Assembly (NCBI RefSeq): GCF_000211855.2 | Contig: NC_015638.1 | Span: 62,001 to 126,000, forward strand | Direction of reading: 5' to 3' | DNA from: Lacinutrix sp. 5H-3-7-4 | GTDB lineage: Bacteria; Bacteroidota; Bacteroidia; Flavobacteriales; Flavobacteriaceae | Length of the DNA: 64,000 bases | In this document: piece after piece, positions 17,105 to 25,958 of the stretch | Numbering within the stretch: the stretch's first letter is position 1 | Layout of the letters: each line of letters starts with the position of its first letter | Notes under the pieces: model-generated | What the model was told of the DNA's origin: nothing | Database searches by the model: none | Seen by the model: only the letters and a program-made list of their open reading frames with translations | Program-made: the position numbers and the translations under genes

Positions 17105-17704
17105 ATGAAACTATTAATAATACTTTTAATGACATCTATAACTTACGCCCAATCTACTATACCAAATTCAATAAAAGAAGAAGTTGAGATTGCACTCTCT
17201 TATTACCCAGAATTAAAAAATACAAAAATTAATTTTGAGTTTAAAAAGAATATAAAAAAGTCTACCATGCAGGCACAACCATCTTTTGGGAGTTTTTTTA
17301 AATCTAAAGGTCACCGTTCTTACAATATTTATATTAGTGAAACTGTAAAAATTTCTGGCGAAACTTATTTTACTAAAAACATGCCTAAAGATGTATTAAT
17401 TGGTTGGATTGGACATGAATTGGGCCATGTAATGGATTATAGAAACCGAAGCAACTTAAATTTAGTATGGTTTGGATTAAAGTATTTATTGTCTGACAAT
17501 CATATTGCTGAAGCAGAACGCTCTGCAGATACTTTTGCTATAAGATCTGGTATGGAAAAATACATTTTAAAAACAAAGGAGTTTATACTAAACCAAGCTA
17601 ATATTGATGAAAAATATATTGCTAGAATTAAAAAATATTATTTGTCTCCAGAAGAGATAATGGATATAGTTAACAAAAGAGATTTAGAGCTTTCTAAGTC
17701 TTAA
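17105..17704 (+). CDS. Secreted HExxH metalloprotease-like protein (M48-like)
   Basis: A 199-residue exported protein. The signal peptide is MKLLIILLMTSITYA, with cleavage before QST. HELGH lies at 104-108 (zinc ligands His104 and His108, catalytic Glu105). A downstream ExxxD signature (Glu138, Asp142 in EAERSADTFA) supplies the third ligand in the manner of M48-type gluzincins. There are no membrane spans and no extra domains, so it is a compact periplasmic or secreted enzyme. Substrate unknown. It converges with the GH3 gene, with 2 bases between stops. Confidence 0.85.
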   Translation: MKLLIILLMTSITYAQSTIPNSIKEEVEIALSYYPELKNTKINFEFKKNIKKSTMQAQPSFGSFFKSKGHRSYNIYISETVKISGETYFTKNMPKDVLIGWIGHELGHVMDYRNRSNLNLVWFGLKYLLSDNHIAEAERSADTFAIRSGMEKYILKTKEFILNQANIDEKYIARIKKYYLSPEEIMDIVNKRDLELSKS

Positions 17705-17706
17705 TA

Positions 17707-19230
17707 CTAGTTAGCGAATGTTTCCCATTCTTTAAATTTGTCTTCACCCATAACACGTTCCATTTTTACTTGCCCACCTTTTTTCTTGTTGGCACCACTC
17801 CAATCTGCAAAAACTTCTGGCTTTACAACTGTAACTTTTACACCTTCTAAAGCTTTGCCTCTTGCTACTTTATAATTTTTATTTGCGCTTTTAAGGTAAC
17901 TGTCTAAAGCTTCAACTATTTTAGTATTATCTTCATTTAAGTCTTCTGAACCTAAATACCAGCTGTGATAAAAACCATCTTGAAAACGTTTTGCACAAAG
18001 TGTATACTCTGGAATTGTAGTTTTAAATTCTTCTTCAAGATATCTAATAGCATCATCCAGTTTATTTACAGATAATTGTGAACCTACTGTATTTAAAAAA
18101 AATTTTGTTCTGCCTGTTATTTTAATTTCGGCTTTTTCTACATCTGTAAATTCTATTGTATCTCCTATTAAATAGCGCCAAGCACCACTTACAGTGGTTA
18201 TAATTAAAACATAATCCTGATTTAATTTTACATCTTTTAATGTTATACTAGGTGCATTATCTTTTAGAGAACCATCTTGATTTATATACTCTGGTTTAAA
18301 AGGTACGAACTCAAAATAAATACCGCCATTTGTTACCAATTGCATTGCACTAGTTTCTGGCCTGGCTTGAAATGCTAAAAAACCTTCGGAAGCCAAATAA
18401 GTATCTATAACTGTTACAGGTTTTCCTAATAAGGCATTAAAACTTTTTTTATACGGACCAAAAGCAACACCTCCAGAAGTATATACTTGCAGGTTTGGCC
18501 AAATATCATGTATGTTTTCTAAATTATGATAATCTATAACTTCTTTAAGCATAAGTTCCATCCATGATGGAATGCCACTTAAGGCACCAATATCCCAGTG
18601 TTTAGCACGTTTTGCTATTATTTTAACACGTTTGTCCCAATCGTCTATTTTAGCAATATCTTCTCCTGGTTTGTAAAAGCCTTTAAACCAAGATGGAATA
18701 TTACTGGCTGTAATACCGCTAATTTCACCTTCTAAGTGATCTTCTTTTTCAATTAAATCTGTAGAGCTACCTAACATCATGGCTTCTTTTGTAAAAAACT
18801 CTGCTGGTAAATTAAAATTACTTAAAGCAGTAACTTGATCTATTCCTGCTTGCTTTATGGCACTTAACATCGCATCTGTTACTGGTATTCTTTTACTTGT
18901 TTTTCCAGTAGTACCAGAGCTTAATGCAAAATAATTTGGTGCGCCTGGCCAAGTAACATTTTCTTCTCCTTGATGTAATTTACTCCACCATTGTTTATTA
19001 ATTTTATTATAATCGAAATAGGGAATGGTTTGAGAAAATGCTTCCGTTATATTTTCTGATTCTAATATATTTTTAAAATTATAGTATTTACCAAACTGAG
19101 TGTCTTTAGCTGTTTCTAGTAAATTTTTTAAAACTTTTTCTTGTGCTTCAACTGGATGTACTGAAGGTGTTAGCGCATCTTTTAAATTTATGGCTCCTTT
19201 TATTATGTTTCCTATAATTTCCATGTTCAA
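17707..19230 (-). CDS. GH3 family acyl-adenylate/amide synthetase-like protein
   Basis: A 507-residue member of the GH3 auxin-responsive family, an ANL-superfamily fold that in plants conjugates amino acids to acyl acids. Seen: the nucleotide-binding motif ALSSGTTGKTSKRIPVTD (about residue 103), the YLASEGFLAFQ motif, and the core GRTKFFLNTVGSQLS. The length is right for the family. Bacterial members are common in Bacteroidota, but their substrates are not established. The start may be Met1 or Met3. It is downstream of guaB, with a terminator between, so it is probably independent. Confidence 0.9.
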   Translation of the reverse strand: MNMEIIGNIIKGAINLKDALTPSVHPVEAQEKVLKNLLETAKDTQFGKYYNFKNILESENITEAFSQTIPYFDYNKINKQWWSKLHQGEENVTWPGAPNYFALSSGTTGKTSKRIPVTDAMLSAIKQAGIDQVTALSNFNLPAEFFTKEAMMLGSSTDLIEKEDHLEGEISGITASNIPSWFKGFYKPGEDIAKIDDWDKRVKIIAKRAKHWDIGALSGIPSWMELMLKEVIDYHNLENIHDIWPNLQVYTSGGVAFGPYKKSFNALLGKPVTVIDTYLASEGFLAFQARPETSAMQLVTNGGIYFEFVPFKPEYINQDGSLKDNAPSITLKDVKLNQDYVLIITTVSGAWRYLIGDTIEFTDVEKAEIKITGRTKFFLNTVGSQLSVNKLDDAIRYLEEEFKTTIPEYTLCAKRFQDGFYHSWYLGSEDLNEDNTKIVEALDSYLKSANKNYKVARGKALEGVKVTVVKPEVFADWSGANKKKGGQVKMERVMGEDKFKEWETFAN

Positions 19231-19325
19231 TTAAGTTTTAACTGTAAACTATAAAAATAGAAAGTATGCTATTAATTTTAATACTAATTACATTAACATT
19301 AACAATTTAAATATTTTAAAATTTG

Positions 19326-19363
19326 GCATAAAAAAACACGATTAATATCGTGTTTTTTTATGC
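19326..19363 (-). terminator. Terminator of guaB
   Basis: GCATAAAAAAACACGAT and its complement form a 17-bp stem around a 4-base loop, with A and T tracts in the arms. It lies 15 bases past the guaB stop codon and could work in both directions. Confidence 0.85.
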
Positions 19364-19377
19364 TAAAATTATAATTT

Positions 19378-20847
19378 TTACCTTGAATAATTAGGCGCTT
19401 CTTTTGTAATGGTTACATCGTGTGGATGACTTTCGTTAATTCCTGAAGCTGTAATTTTTACAAACCTTCCTGTTTCTTTTAAAGTTTCTACGTCTTTAGC
19501 ACCACAATAACCCATTCCTGCTCTTAAACCACCTACAAACTGATGAATACTTTCAAATAATTCACCTTTATAAGGTACACGACCAACAATACCTTCTGGT
19601 ACTAATTTTTTTATATCGTCTTCAACATCTTGGAAATAACGGTCTTTACTTCCTTTTTTCATAGCTTCTACAGAACCCATTCCACGGTAAGATTTAAACT
19701 TTCTTCCTTCGTAAATTATAGTTTCTCCAGGAGATTCTTTAGTTCCTGCTAATAGAGATCCTAACATTACAGTATCTGCTCCTGCTGCAATTGCTTTTGG
19801 TATATCTCCTGTATAACGTATTCCTCCATCTGCAATTACTGGTACTCCAGAACCTTTAATAGCATTTGCTACTTCTAAAACTGCTGAAAATTGTGGAAAA
19901 CCAACTCCTGCAACTACACGCGTTGTACAAATAGAACCTGGACCAATACCAACTTTTACAGCATCTGCTCCTGCTTCTACTAGATATTTAGCAGCTTCTG
20001 CAGTTGCTATATTTCCTACAACAACTTCTAGTTTTGGAAATTTAGATTTCACTTCTTTTAATACAGCAACCACACCTTTTGTATGGCCATGAGCAGTATC
20101 TATAATTATAGCATCTACGCCTGCATTTACTAGAGCTTCTGCTCTTTCTACTGCATCTCCTGTTACTCCAATTGCTGCAGCAACTCTTAATCTACCGTAA
20201 GTATCTTTATTTGCAATTGGTTTTTGAGTTACTTTAGTAATATCTCTAAATGTAATTAAACCAACTAGCTTCTCTTCTTTTACAATTAGGAGCTTTTCAA
20301 TTTTATTTTCTTGAAGAATTTTTTCAGCATCTTTAAGGCTTGTACCTTCTGCAGCAGTAATAAGGTTTTCACTCGTCATCACCTCTACAATTGGTCTATC
20401 GTTTTGGTGCTCAAAACGTAAGTCTCTATTGGTTACTATACCTTTTAAAAGTCCATTTTCATCTACAATAGGAATACCTCCAATACTATGTTCTCTCATA
20501 GCACTTTTTGCATCTGCAACAATAGCAGTTAGTGGCAAAGTTACAGGATCTATAATCATACCGCTTTCTGCACGTTTTACTCTACGTACTTTTTGAGCTT
20601 GTTGCTCTATAGTCATGTTTTTGTGTAAAACACCTATTCCACCTTCACGAGCCATAGCAATTGCCATTCTACTTTCTGTAACCGTATCCATGGCTGCAGA
20701 AACAATAGGAACGTTAATGGTAATGTTTCTAGTAAATTTTGTTTGAATATTGACTTCGCGTGGTAATACTTCTGAAAAAGCTGGGACGAGTAAAACATCG
20801 TCATAAGTTAAACCTTCACCAACTATTTTGTTTTCGTGTGCTGTCAT
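19378..20847 (-). CDS. guaB: Inosine-5'-monophosphate dehydrogenase
   Basis: Oxidises IMP to XMP with NAD, the first committed step of GMP synthesis; cytoplasmic tetramer. The 489-residue chain from [12 protein letters not shown] has a (beta/alpha)8 barrel interrupted by a CBS pair (about 95-205), the catalytic loop GPGSICTTR with Cys307, and the flap [10 protein letters not shown]. The ORF could extend 7 codons to 20868. That start would sit at the predicted transcription start and the family normally starts here, so 20847 is chosen. Confidence 0.97.
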   Translation of the reverse strand: MTAHENKIVGEGLTYDDVLLVPAFSEVLPREVNIQTKFTRNITINVPIVSAAMDTVTESRMAIAMAREGGIGVLHKNMTIEQQAQKVRRVKRAESGMIIDPVTLPLTAIVADAKSAMREHSIGGIPIVDENGLLKGIVTNRDLRFEHQNDRPIVEVMTSENLITAAEGTSLKDAEKILQENKIEKLLIVKEEKLVGLITFRDITKVTQKPIANKDTYGRLRVAAAIGVTGDAVERAEALVNAGVDAIIIDTAHGHTKGVVAVLKEVKSKFPKLEVVVGNIATAEAAKYLVEAGADAVKVGIGPGSICTTRVVAGVGFPQFSAVLEVANAIKGSGVPVIADGGIRYTGDIPKAIAAGADTVMLGSLLAGTKESPGETIIYEGRKFKSYRGMGSVEAMKKGSKDRYFQDVEDDIKKLVPEGIVGRVPYKGELFESIHQFVGGLRAGMGYCGAKDVETLKETGRFVKITASGINESHPHDVTITKEAPNYSR

Positions 20848-20869
20848 TGCAATTAGAATTAATTGCATG

Positions 20870-20877
20870 CAAATGTA
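20870..20877 (-). promoter_or_regulatory. -7 element of guaB
   Basis: TACATTTG on the minus strand is a full TAnnTTTG match. The transcript would begin about 16 bases before the guaB ATG. A -33 TTG at standard spacing is not clear. The nearby ATTGCATGCAAAT is partly palindromic and could be an operator. Confidence 0.5.
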
Positions 20878-20924
20878 CGCTATAATTTAGACTTTTAGGC
20901 TATTTACTTAAAAAAACAATATTA

Positions 20925-21635
20925 CTATTTTAAATTATATATCTTTTTACAATATACTTTTAGTGTATTTAAAGCATAATTATAACGTGATTCTGCCTTG
21001 CTAATATCGCCTTTAAACTTTATTTCTTTTGGTACCACAAGCGCATAGAGACATTTTCTTTTTGCCATACGTTCTATTGTGTTTAGAGTACGCTCAGGCA
21101 TATTTTTATAGATGTTTTCTAACCATTTATACTGTTCCATATATAAAATATGCTCATCCCAATTTTGCGTTTCAATTTTAGTTAATGGTTTATTGTTTTT
21201 AAATAATGCATAGAGATTTACAAAACAATTATTAAACACGTCTTCACTTCCGTTAATCGCATACTGTTTTATATTTTTTGAAACAAATAACGAAAACGGA
21301 AAAGTATTAGTGAGATTAAGTTTTTTGTTAATATAATATGCCATTGTTGGCCAAGTAACATAATGACCTTTCTTTGCTATTTCAGCTGAATACCATAAAT
21401 AAAAATCACGCCTTTGTTTTATAGTTTCATATTCTTGCGGTAAATTATTGCTTAAATTATAAGCATTAGCTTTTTGCCAAACTATAGTATTTTTTGTTCT
21501 GTCTTTTTTTAACCAGTCTGAAGCTGAAAGTGTTTCTAATTGAGTTTCTTTTTTATAACACTTTAAAGATCTCCATTCTTTAGCTTGTATATTTCCATAA
21601 CAAAAAAAAAGAAAAACAATGATATATTTTTTCAT
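20925..21635 (-). CDS. Exported protein of unknown function
   Basis: A 236-residue protein with a signal peptide (MKKYIIVFLFFCYGNIQA, then KEW). The mature part is basic and rich in Tyr, Trp and Lys, with conserved-looking stretches SASDWLKKDRTKNT and DFYLWYSAEIAKKGHYVTWP, and four Cys. It looks wholly helical with no repeats or catalytic motif. I do not recognise a characterised family; similar flavobacterial proteins sometimes carry misleading toxin-type names. It is located between the terminator of the Cys-rich gene and guaB, probably as a single-gene unit. Confidence 0.7.
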   Translation of the reverse strand: MKKYIIVFLFFCYGNIQAKEWRSLKCYKKETQLETLSASDWLKKDRTKNTIVWQKANAYNLSNNLPQEYETIKQRRDFYLWYSAEIAKKGHYVTWPTMAYYINKKLNLTNTFPFSLFVSKNIKQYAINGSEDVFNNCFVNLYALFKNNKPLTKIETQNWDEHILYMEQYKWLENIYKNMPERTLNTIERMAKRKCLYALVVPKEIKFKGDISKAESRYNYALNTLKVYCKKIYNLK

Positions 21636-21692
21636 TTAAAACTGAATATTGGCTTATTTAAGCAAGTAATGTATACTATTTAATTTAAAAGA

Positions 21693-21724
21693 AAAAGGGT
21701 TAGCAAAAAAATGCTAACCCTTTT
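21693..21724 (-). terminator. Terminator of the Cys-rich small protein gene
   Basis: AAAAGGGTTAGCA and its complement form a 13-bp stem with a 6-base loop. A T run follows on the minus strand, 20 bases past the stop at 21745. Confidence 0.88.
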
Positions 21725-21744
21725 AATATATATGCTTATTTATT

Positions 21745-21993
21745 TTATGCTGTAGCGTTTTGTGGTGCCCAATGTGAGCATAACATTCCGGGAGCTGCTT
21801 TTTGTGGGTTGGCACAAGTTGGGCCTTGGTATCTTGCGCAAGTATCGCAGTTTGGATCGTTTTTTAAAGCTGCTTTCATTTCAAAACTATCACACGTGTA
21901 ACTTGTACTTACTTTAACACCGTGAACTTTACAGTTTTCATTTTCTAATAAATTATCACAATTAATACAACTATTTCCTATTCTTATAGACAT
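21745..21993 (-). CDS. Small eight-cysteine protein, possible metal binder
   Basis: An 82-residue soluble protein with no signal peptide. Eight cysteines sit in two clusters. The first is Cys9-x2-Cys12, Cys21 and Cys34. The second is Cys49-x2-Cys52, Cys60 and Cys72 (CDTCARYQGPTC, then LCSHW). Two four-cysteine sets suggest two zinc sites or an iron-sulfur cluster; this is inference. It lies just downstream of the TonB-receptor gene (121-base gap) with its own terminator. A link to iron metabolism is possible but unproven. Confidence 0.75.
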   Translation of the reverse strand: MSIRIGNSCINCDNLLENENCKVHGVKVSTSYTCDSFEMKAALKNDPNCDTCARYQGPTCANPQKAAPGMLCSHWAPQNATA

Positions 21994-22114
21994 AACTTTT
22001 ATTTTTTATAATTAATAATACTTAAAGCTATGTAATAATGTGTTTAGAACAAATTTAAATAGCTGTATTTCAACTATATGTATTTAGACTGTATTAAAAT
22101 AAGGCTTAATAAAA

Positions 22115-24556
22115 TTAAATTTTTATTTGTAATGTAGTATAAAAATTACGATTTGCCGATGGTATAATTCCTGGTCCAGGATAACCTGTTGCGCGTCTTG
22201 TAAAGTATGCTTTATCTAATACATTATTTATTCCTGCTTCTAATTTAATGCGTTTGTATTTATAAGAGACAGAAACATCTAACACACTGTAGCTTGGTAT
22301 TGTACCAACAATACTATTTAGGTTATCGCCTCCAGGATCGTTACCAGCATCTGTAAATTGTGAAGACAAGTACGTATATTGAATGTTTGATAAAAAGTTA
22401 CCGTAACCAAACTGTAAGCCTGTTTTTATATTTACATCTGGAATAAACTCTACTTTATTACCTACGCGTACATCACTACTTGTATTATCAAAATTTGTTG
22501 ATGTATATTCTGATGTTACAAAAGAAGAATTAATAAAATAATTAGCGCTAAACTTATTATTTAAATTAAATAGTTTTTTAAGATTAAAATCTATTAAAGA
22601 TTCTACTCCAAATATTCTAGCATCACCAACATTTACTCGCAATTTACCAACGTTATTTACTGGTGGAATTACAGCATCTATTAAACCAATTCTATCGTTA
22701 TAAAACAATCCAAAAACGTTAGCATCATAAGATACTAATTGGTTAATATTACCTCTAACACCAAGGTCTAAAGTAAAACCAGATTCGTCATCTAAATTTG
22801 GGTCGACAGCGTTAGAAGGATTTACAATATTAATATCTCCAAAGGTTATCGAACGGTAATTTTGAGAGATGTTTCCGTAGAACTCTAAAGCTTTTGATGC
22901 CTTATAGCTTAAGCCTAAACCTAAAAGTACAAAAGAGCGTTCGTTTTCAATATCTTGATATTCTACTCCAGCGTCTATTGGATTTCCTGCGCCATCAAAA
23001 TTAAATGTTTGTCTTGACCCTATACTTTCGGTTTTAATAAATTCAAATCTTGCGCCTGGTGTTACAGAGAATTTATCGCTTACATAAAAAATATTTTCAC
23101 CAAAAACTGCAATATTTAAATTTGGATTATCGTATGCAGATTGTGTTGGGTAAAAAGGATAATCACCTATTGCAGAATCAAAATTAGGATCTGCTCCATC
23201 GCTTCCTGGTCCTTGAGAATAACTATTATCGGCTTTATAAAACTTACCACCAATTAAAAATGTAGCTTCCTTATTAAACACATTATACTTTGAGAGTAAT
23301 CGCGTTTCAAAACCATAGTTATTAAAATCGCTACTTATTAAATCTCTTGCTCCACCAGGATCAGATAAATCTGTACGTCTGTCTCTAAAACCTAAAGCTG
23401 TTCTATTAGCATCAAGACCAAAAGCGTTAAATGTAAAGTTTGTATTATCAGAAAACTTATGAGATAATTTTAAATTATATAGTAACCAATCGACTTGAAA
23501 CCAATTTCGTGCTCTGTTACTTTGGTATGGATCTTCTTCAAACTGGCTATCGTTTAAACCACCTGCTTGCTTTGCTAAATATCTTAAATAAGTTACTTCT
23601 CCTGTTAGTTTTGTACGCTCATTAAATTGATAACCAATATGTGCAAATGCGTTTTTAGATTCAAAGTTTGAGTTATCTCTAAAACCATCACCTTTTTTAT
23701 AATTAAAAAACGAGTAATAGCTTAATTTATTTTTAGTACCACTTACGCTTGTAAAGTTTGTATACAAACCATTACTTCCAATGGTGTTTCTTGTAATTAG
23801 CTCAAAAGGTTTTGTTGCGTTAGGTTCTTTCATTTTAAAATTAACCAAACCACCAAATTGTGTTCCATATTGCAAAGATGCAGCACCACGAATAATTTGC
23901 ACTTCTTTTAAACCTTCGGCTGCTGGTGTATAATAACTTTCTGGATAACCTAAAACATCTGCACTAATATCATAACCGTTTTGCCTGGTATTAAAACTAG
24001 CTGTACGATTAGGATCTAAACCACGACCACCAATATTAAGTTGCAATCCTGCATCGTCGTTTTGGTATATATTTAATCCAGAAACTTGACTGTATATTTG
24101 CCTTGCGTTGTTAGACGCTAAACTTGCCATAGATTGTTCTACTAAAACAACTTCTGTTTTTTTACCTGCATAAATTGCAGTTTCCTCAACATCTTTTAAG
24201 CGTTTTAAAGCAAATACTTTTGCTTTTCTAGAAGATATTTCAACCTCAGATAGTGTTTCGGCTAAAGGCAGTAAATTAATTTCTATTGTACTATTACCTG
24301 TCACTACTTGCTCTACAACTTCATAATTGTATGAAAAAAACACAATAGTAAGGTTTTGCTTTTCGGTTTCAAATTCAAAAAAACCAGAAGTATTAGTTGT
24401 AGTTAACAATCCTGCATCTTTATCGTAAACCTCTACGTTTACAATAGGTTGATTGTTAGAAGCGTCTGTAATTGTTCCAGATATTTTGTTTTGGGCAATG
24501 GCTATAGCTGCTAATAAAAAGCAAATGAAAAATAATTTATAATCCTTTAATCTCAT
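22115..24556 (-). CDS. TonB-dependent outer-membrane receptor (FecA-like, iron-type)
   Basis: Outer-membrane active transporter of 813 residues. A signal peptide (to about residue 21) precedes a CarboxypepD_reg-like domain (KISGTITDASNNQPIVNVEV, about 24-100). The plug follows (about 110-240; NIGGRGLDPNRTASFNTRQN and IRGAASLQYGTQFGGLVNF), then a 22-strand barrel ending with an aromatic-rich strand (NFYTTLQIKI). The plug pattern resembles ferric-dicitrate-type receptors, so iron chelate import is a reasonable guess. It overlaps the HTTM gene by 20 bases. With imelysin-like and DUF4856 lipoproteins upstream it forms one cluster. Confidence 0.92.
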   Translation of the reverse strand: MRLKDYKLFFICFLLAAIAIAQNKISGTITDASNNQPIVNVEVYDKDAGLLTTTNTSGFFEFETEKQNLTIVFFSYNYEVVEQVVTGNSTIEINLLPLAETLSEVEISSRKAKVFALKRLKDVEETAIYAGKKTEVVLVEQSMASLASNNARQIYSQVSGLNIYQNDDAGLQLNIGGRGLDPNRTASFNTRQNGYDISADVLGYPESYYTPAAEGLKEVQIIRGAASLQYGTQFGGLVNFKMKEPNATKPFELITRNTIGSNGLYTNFTSVSGTKNKLSYYSFFNYKKGDGFRDNSNFESKNAFAHIGYQFNERTKLTGEVTYLRYLAKQAGGLNDSQFEEDPYQSNRARNWFQVDWLLYNLKLSHKFSDNTNFTFNAFGLDANRTALGFRDRRTDLSDPGGARDLISSDFNNYGFETRLLSKYNVFNKEATFLIGGKFYKADNSYSQGPGSDGADPNFDSAIGDYPFYPTQSAYDNPNLNIAVFGENIFYVSDKFSVTPGARFEFIKTESIGSRQTFNFDGAGNPIDAGVEYQDIENERSFVLLGLGLSYKASKALEFYGNISQNYRSITFGDINIVNPSNAVDPNLDDESGFTLDLGVRGNINQLVSYDANVFGLFYNDRIGLIDAVIPPVNNVGKLRVNVGDARIFGVESLIDFNLKKLFNLNNKFSANYFINSSFVTSEYTSTNFDNTSSDVRVGNKVEFIPDVNIKTGLQFGYGNFLSNIQYTYLSSQFTDAGNDPGGDNLNSIVGTIPSYSVLDVSVSYKYKRIKLEAGINNVLDKAYFTRRATGYPGPGIIPSANRNFYTTLQIKI

Positions 24557-25898
24557 CGTTAAATGGTAAAATCCAAAATTTGGGTTTAAATGTTTCTTTT
24601 TCGGCGTACAAATTTACGGTTTCATCTACAAACGGCGCACTTAATCTTCCGTTTAATGCAACATAACTTTTAGCATATACTTCTACATGCTCATGACCTT
24701 GCTTTTTAAAATGGTCACCAAGGTAGTGTGCATATTCTAAAATAAAATCGGGTTGAAAACTCATTTGCTTTTCTTGTAATGGCGTTAAAAAATCGTCATT
24801 CTGAACATAAAAAAACGCTTTTGTTTTTCCGTTTACAATTTTAAAGGTCGTGTTTCCCATTTTCTCCATTAACATCACGCGCCATGAAAACCTGTAACCT
24901 TCTTCGGTCCAGAATAATTCGCTTGGATATAGCAAATAGCGAAAAGGAATGAGTAATTGCAAAACGAAAAACAAAGTAACCACTGGTAGCACTAAGGTTT
25001 TTCTTTTTAATTTGAAAACAGATTTTGTTTCTATCGCTTTCGCGGAAGGAATTCGTAATCCTTTTTTAATGAAACTTACTATTTTATTATGAAAGCTTGC
25101 ATCAAAGAAAATAAGCGCACTAACAATCATGACATACGGAAACATCCCAATTGGAAATAATACTCTTGTAAACACATGAAAAATCACAACCAATACAAAA
25201 GCAAAACCGCGTGTTTTTTTATAGAGTAATAAAAACGGAATACACAAATCATACAGCATACCAGACCAACTCATAGCAAAGTGAAACCAATTTTGGTGCA
25301 TTAAACTTTCGCCTATAAATGGAATATCGTATTTAGATGGTAACCAAGTTTTTAACGGTTGTGCTTTTAATAACCAATCGCTATTAATTTTTGCTAATCC
25401 TGCGTAAAAATAGACAATACCTAATAGCAGTTTAATACTATCTATTGTCCATCGTGGTATGTTTTTATATTGAATTTTATTACGGTAAGCATCTAAAGAG
25501 AAGTATGCATTTGCCGGTAAAAAAATCATGAGAAAACTTAAAACACTTATAAAATAGTAATGGTTTAAATACGTGGTTTTCTCCATTAACTCTATATAAG
25601 TAAAGCTTAAAAAGAAGGCTATAATTGCTAATCTATATTTAAAACCTAGTGCCACTAAAAGCGAAGCGATGCCGCAGATAATAAATAAAATATAGGTATA
25701 ATCGCCTAAAGTTTTTACCCACTCAAAACCGTAATATTTAAAATGAAATTGTGGTTGTATGTAAATGGTTTCTATCCAACCTTTTGCCCAATAACGAATA
25801 ATACTATACAACATCATTAAACCAAAACCAATACGAAACACAGCTAAAGGTGCTGCATTTGTAGTTGCGTTTAAGTATGATTTAATGCTGCTATTCAT
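24537..25898 (-). CDS. HTTM domain membrane protein (vitamin K gamma-carboxylase-like)
   Basis: A 453-residue inner-membrane protein with about six to eight helices in the first 330 residues and a C-terminal extramembrane part (about 340-453). The N-terminal pattern LAVFRIGFGLMMLYSIIRYW, then NHYYFISVLSFLMIFLPANA and YAGLAKINSDWL, is that of HTTM proteins related to GGCX. The cofactor and substrate of bacterial members are not settled. It is translationally coupled to the TonB receptor (20-base overlap), and a hairpin ends 9 bases before its ATG. Its position in an imelysin/TonB cluster points to metal uptake rather than vitamin K chemistry; that is inference. Confidence 0.88.
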   Translation of the reverse strand: MNSSIKSYLNATTNAAPLAVFRIGFGLMMLYSIIRYWAKGWIETIYIQPQFHFKYYGFEWVKTLGDYTYILFIICGIASLLVALGFKYRLAIIAFFLSFTYIELMEKTTYLNHYYFISVLSFLMIFLPANAYFSLDAYRNKIQYKNIPRWTIDSIKLLLGIVYFYAGLAKINSDWLLKAQPLKTWLPSKYDIPFIGESLMHQNWFHFAMSWSGMLYDLCIPFLLLYKKTRGFAFVLVVIFHVFTRVLFPIGMFPYVMIVSALIFFDASFHNKIVSFIKKGLRIPSAKAIETKSVFKLKRKTLVLPVVTLFFVLQLLIPFRYLLYPSELFWTEEGYRFSWRVMLMEKMGNTTFKIVNGKTKAFFYVQNDDFLTPLQEKQMSFQPDFILEYAHYLGDHFKKQGHEHVEVYAKSYVALNGRLSAPFVDETVNLYAEKETFKPKFWILPFNDEIKGL

Positions 25899-25906
25899 AA
25901 TGCAAA

Positions 25907-25940
25907 AAAAAGGTTGCCCGTTTAAATAGACAACCTTTTT
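25907..25940 (-). terminator. Hairpin between imelysin-like and HTTM genes
   Basis: AAAAAGGTTG and its complement CAACCTTTTT enclose a 14-base loop. A T tract on the minus strand runs almost into the HTTM start codon. Looks like a terminator or attenuator inside the cluster. Confidence 0.75.
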
Positions 25941-25958
25941 ATTTATTTTGTTTTAATG

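Noticed and set aside
20925-21635. Toxin-type name sometimes given to relatives of this exported protein
   Set aside because: No toxin domain, repeat or neighbouring immunity gene is visible.
25033-25052. CGCTTTCGCGGAAGG in the HTTM gene, like a dispersed flavobacterial palindrome
   Set aside because: It is imperfect, in frame and within a linker of an intact protein. A single case does not show mobility.
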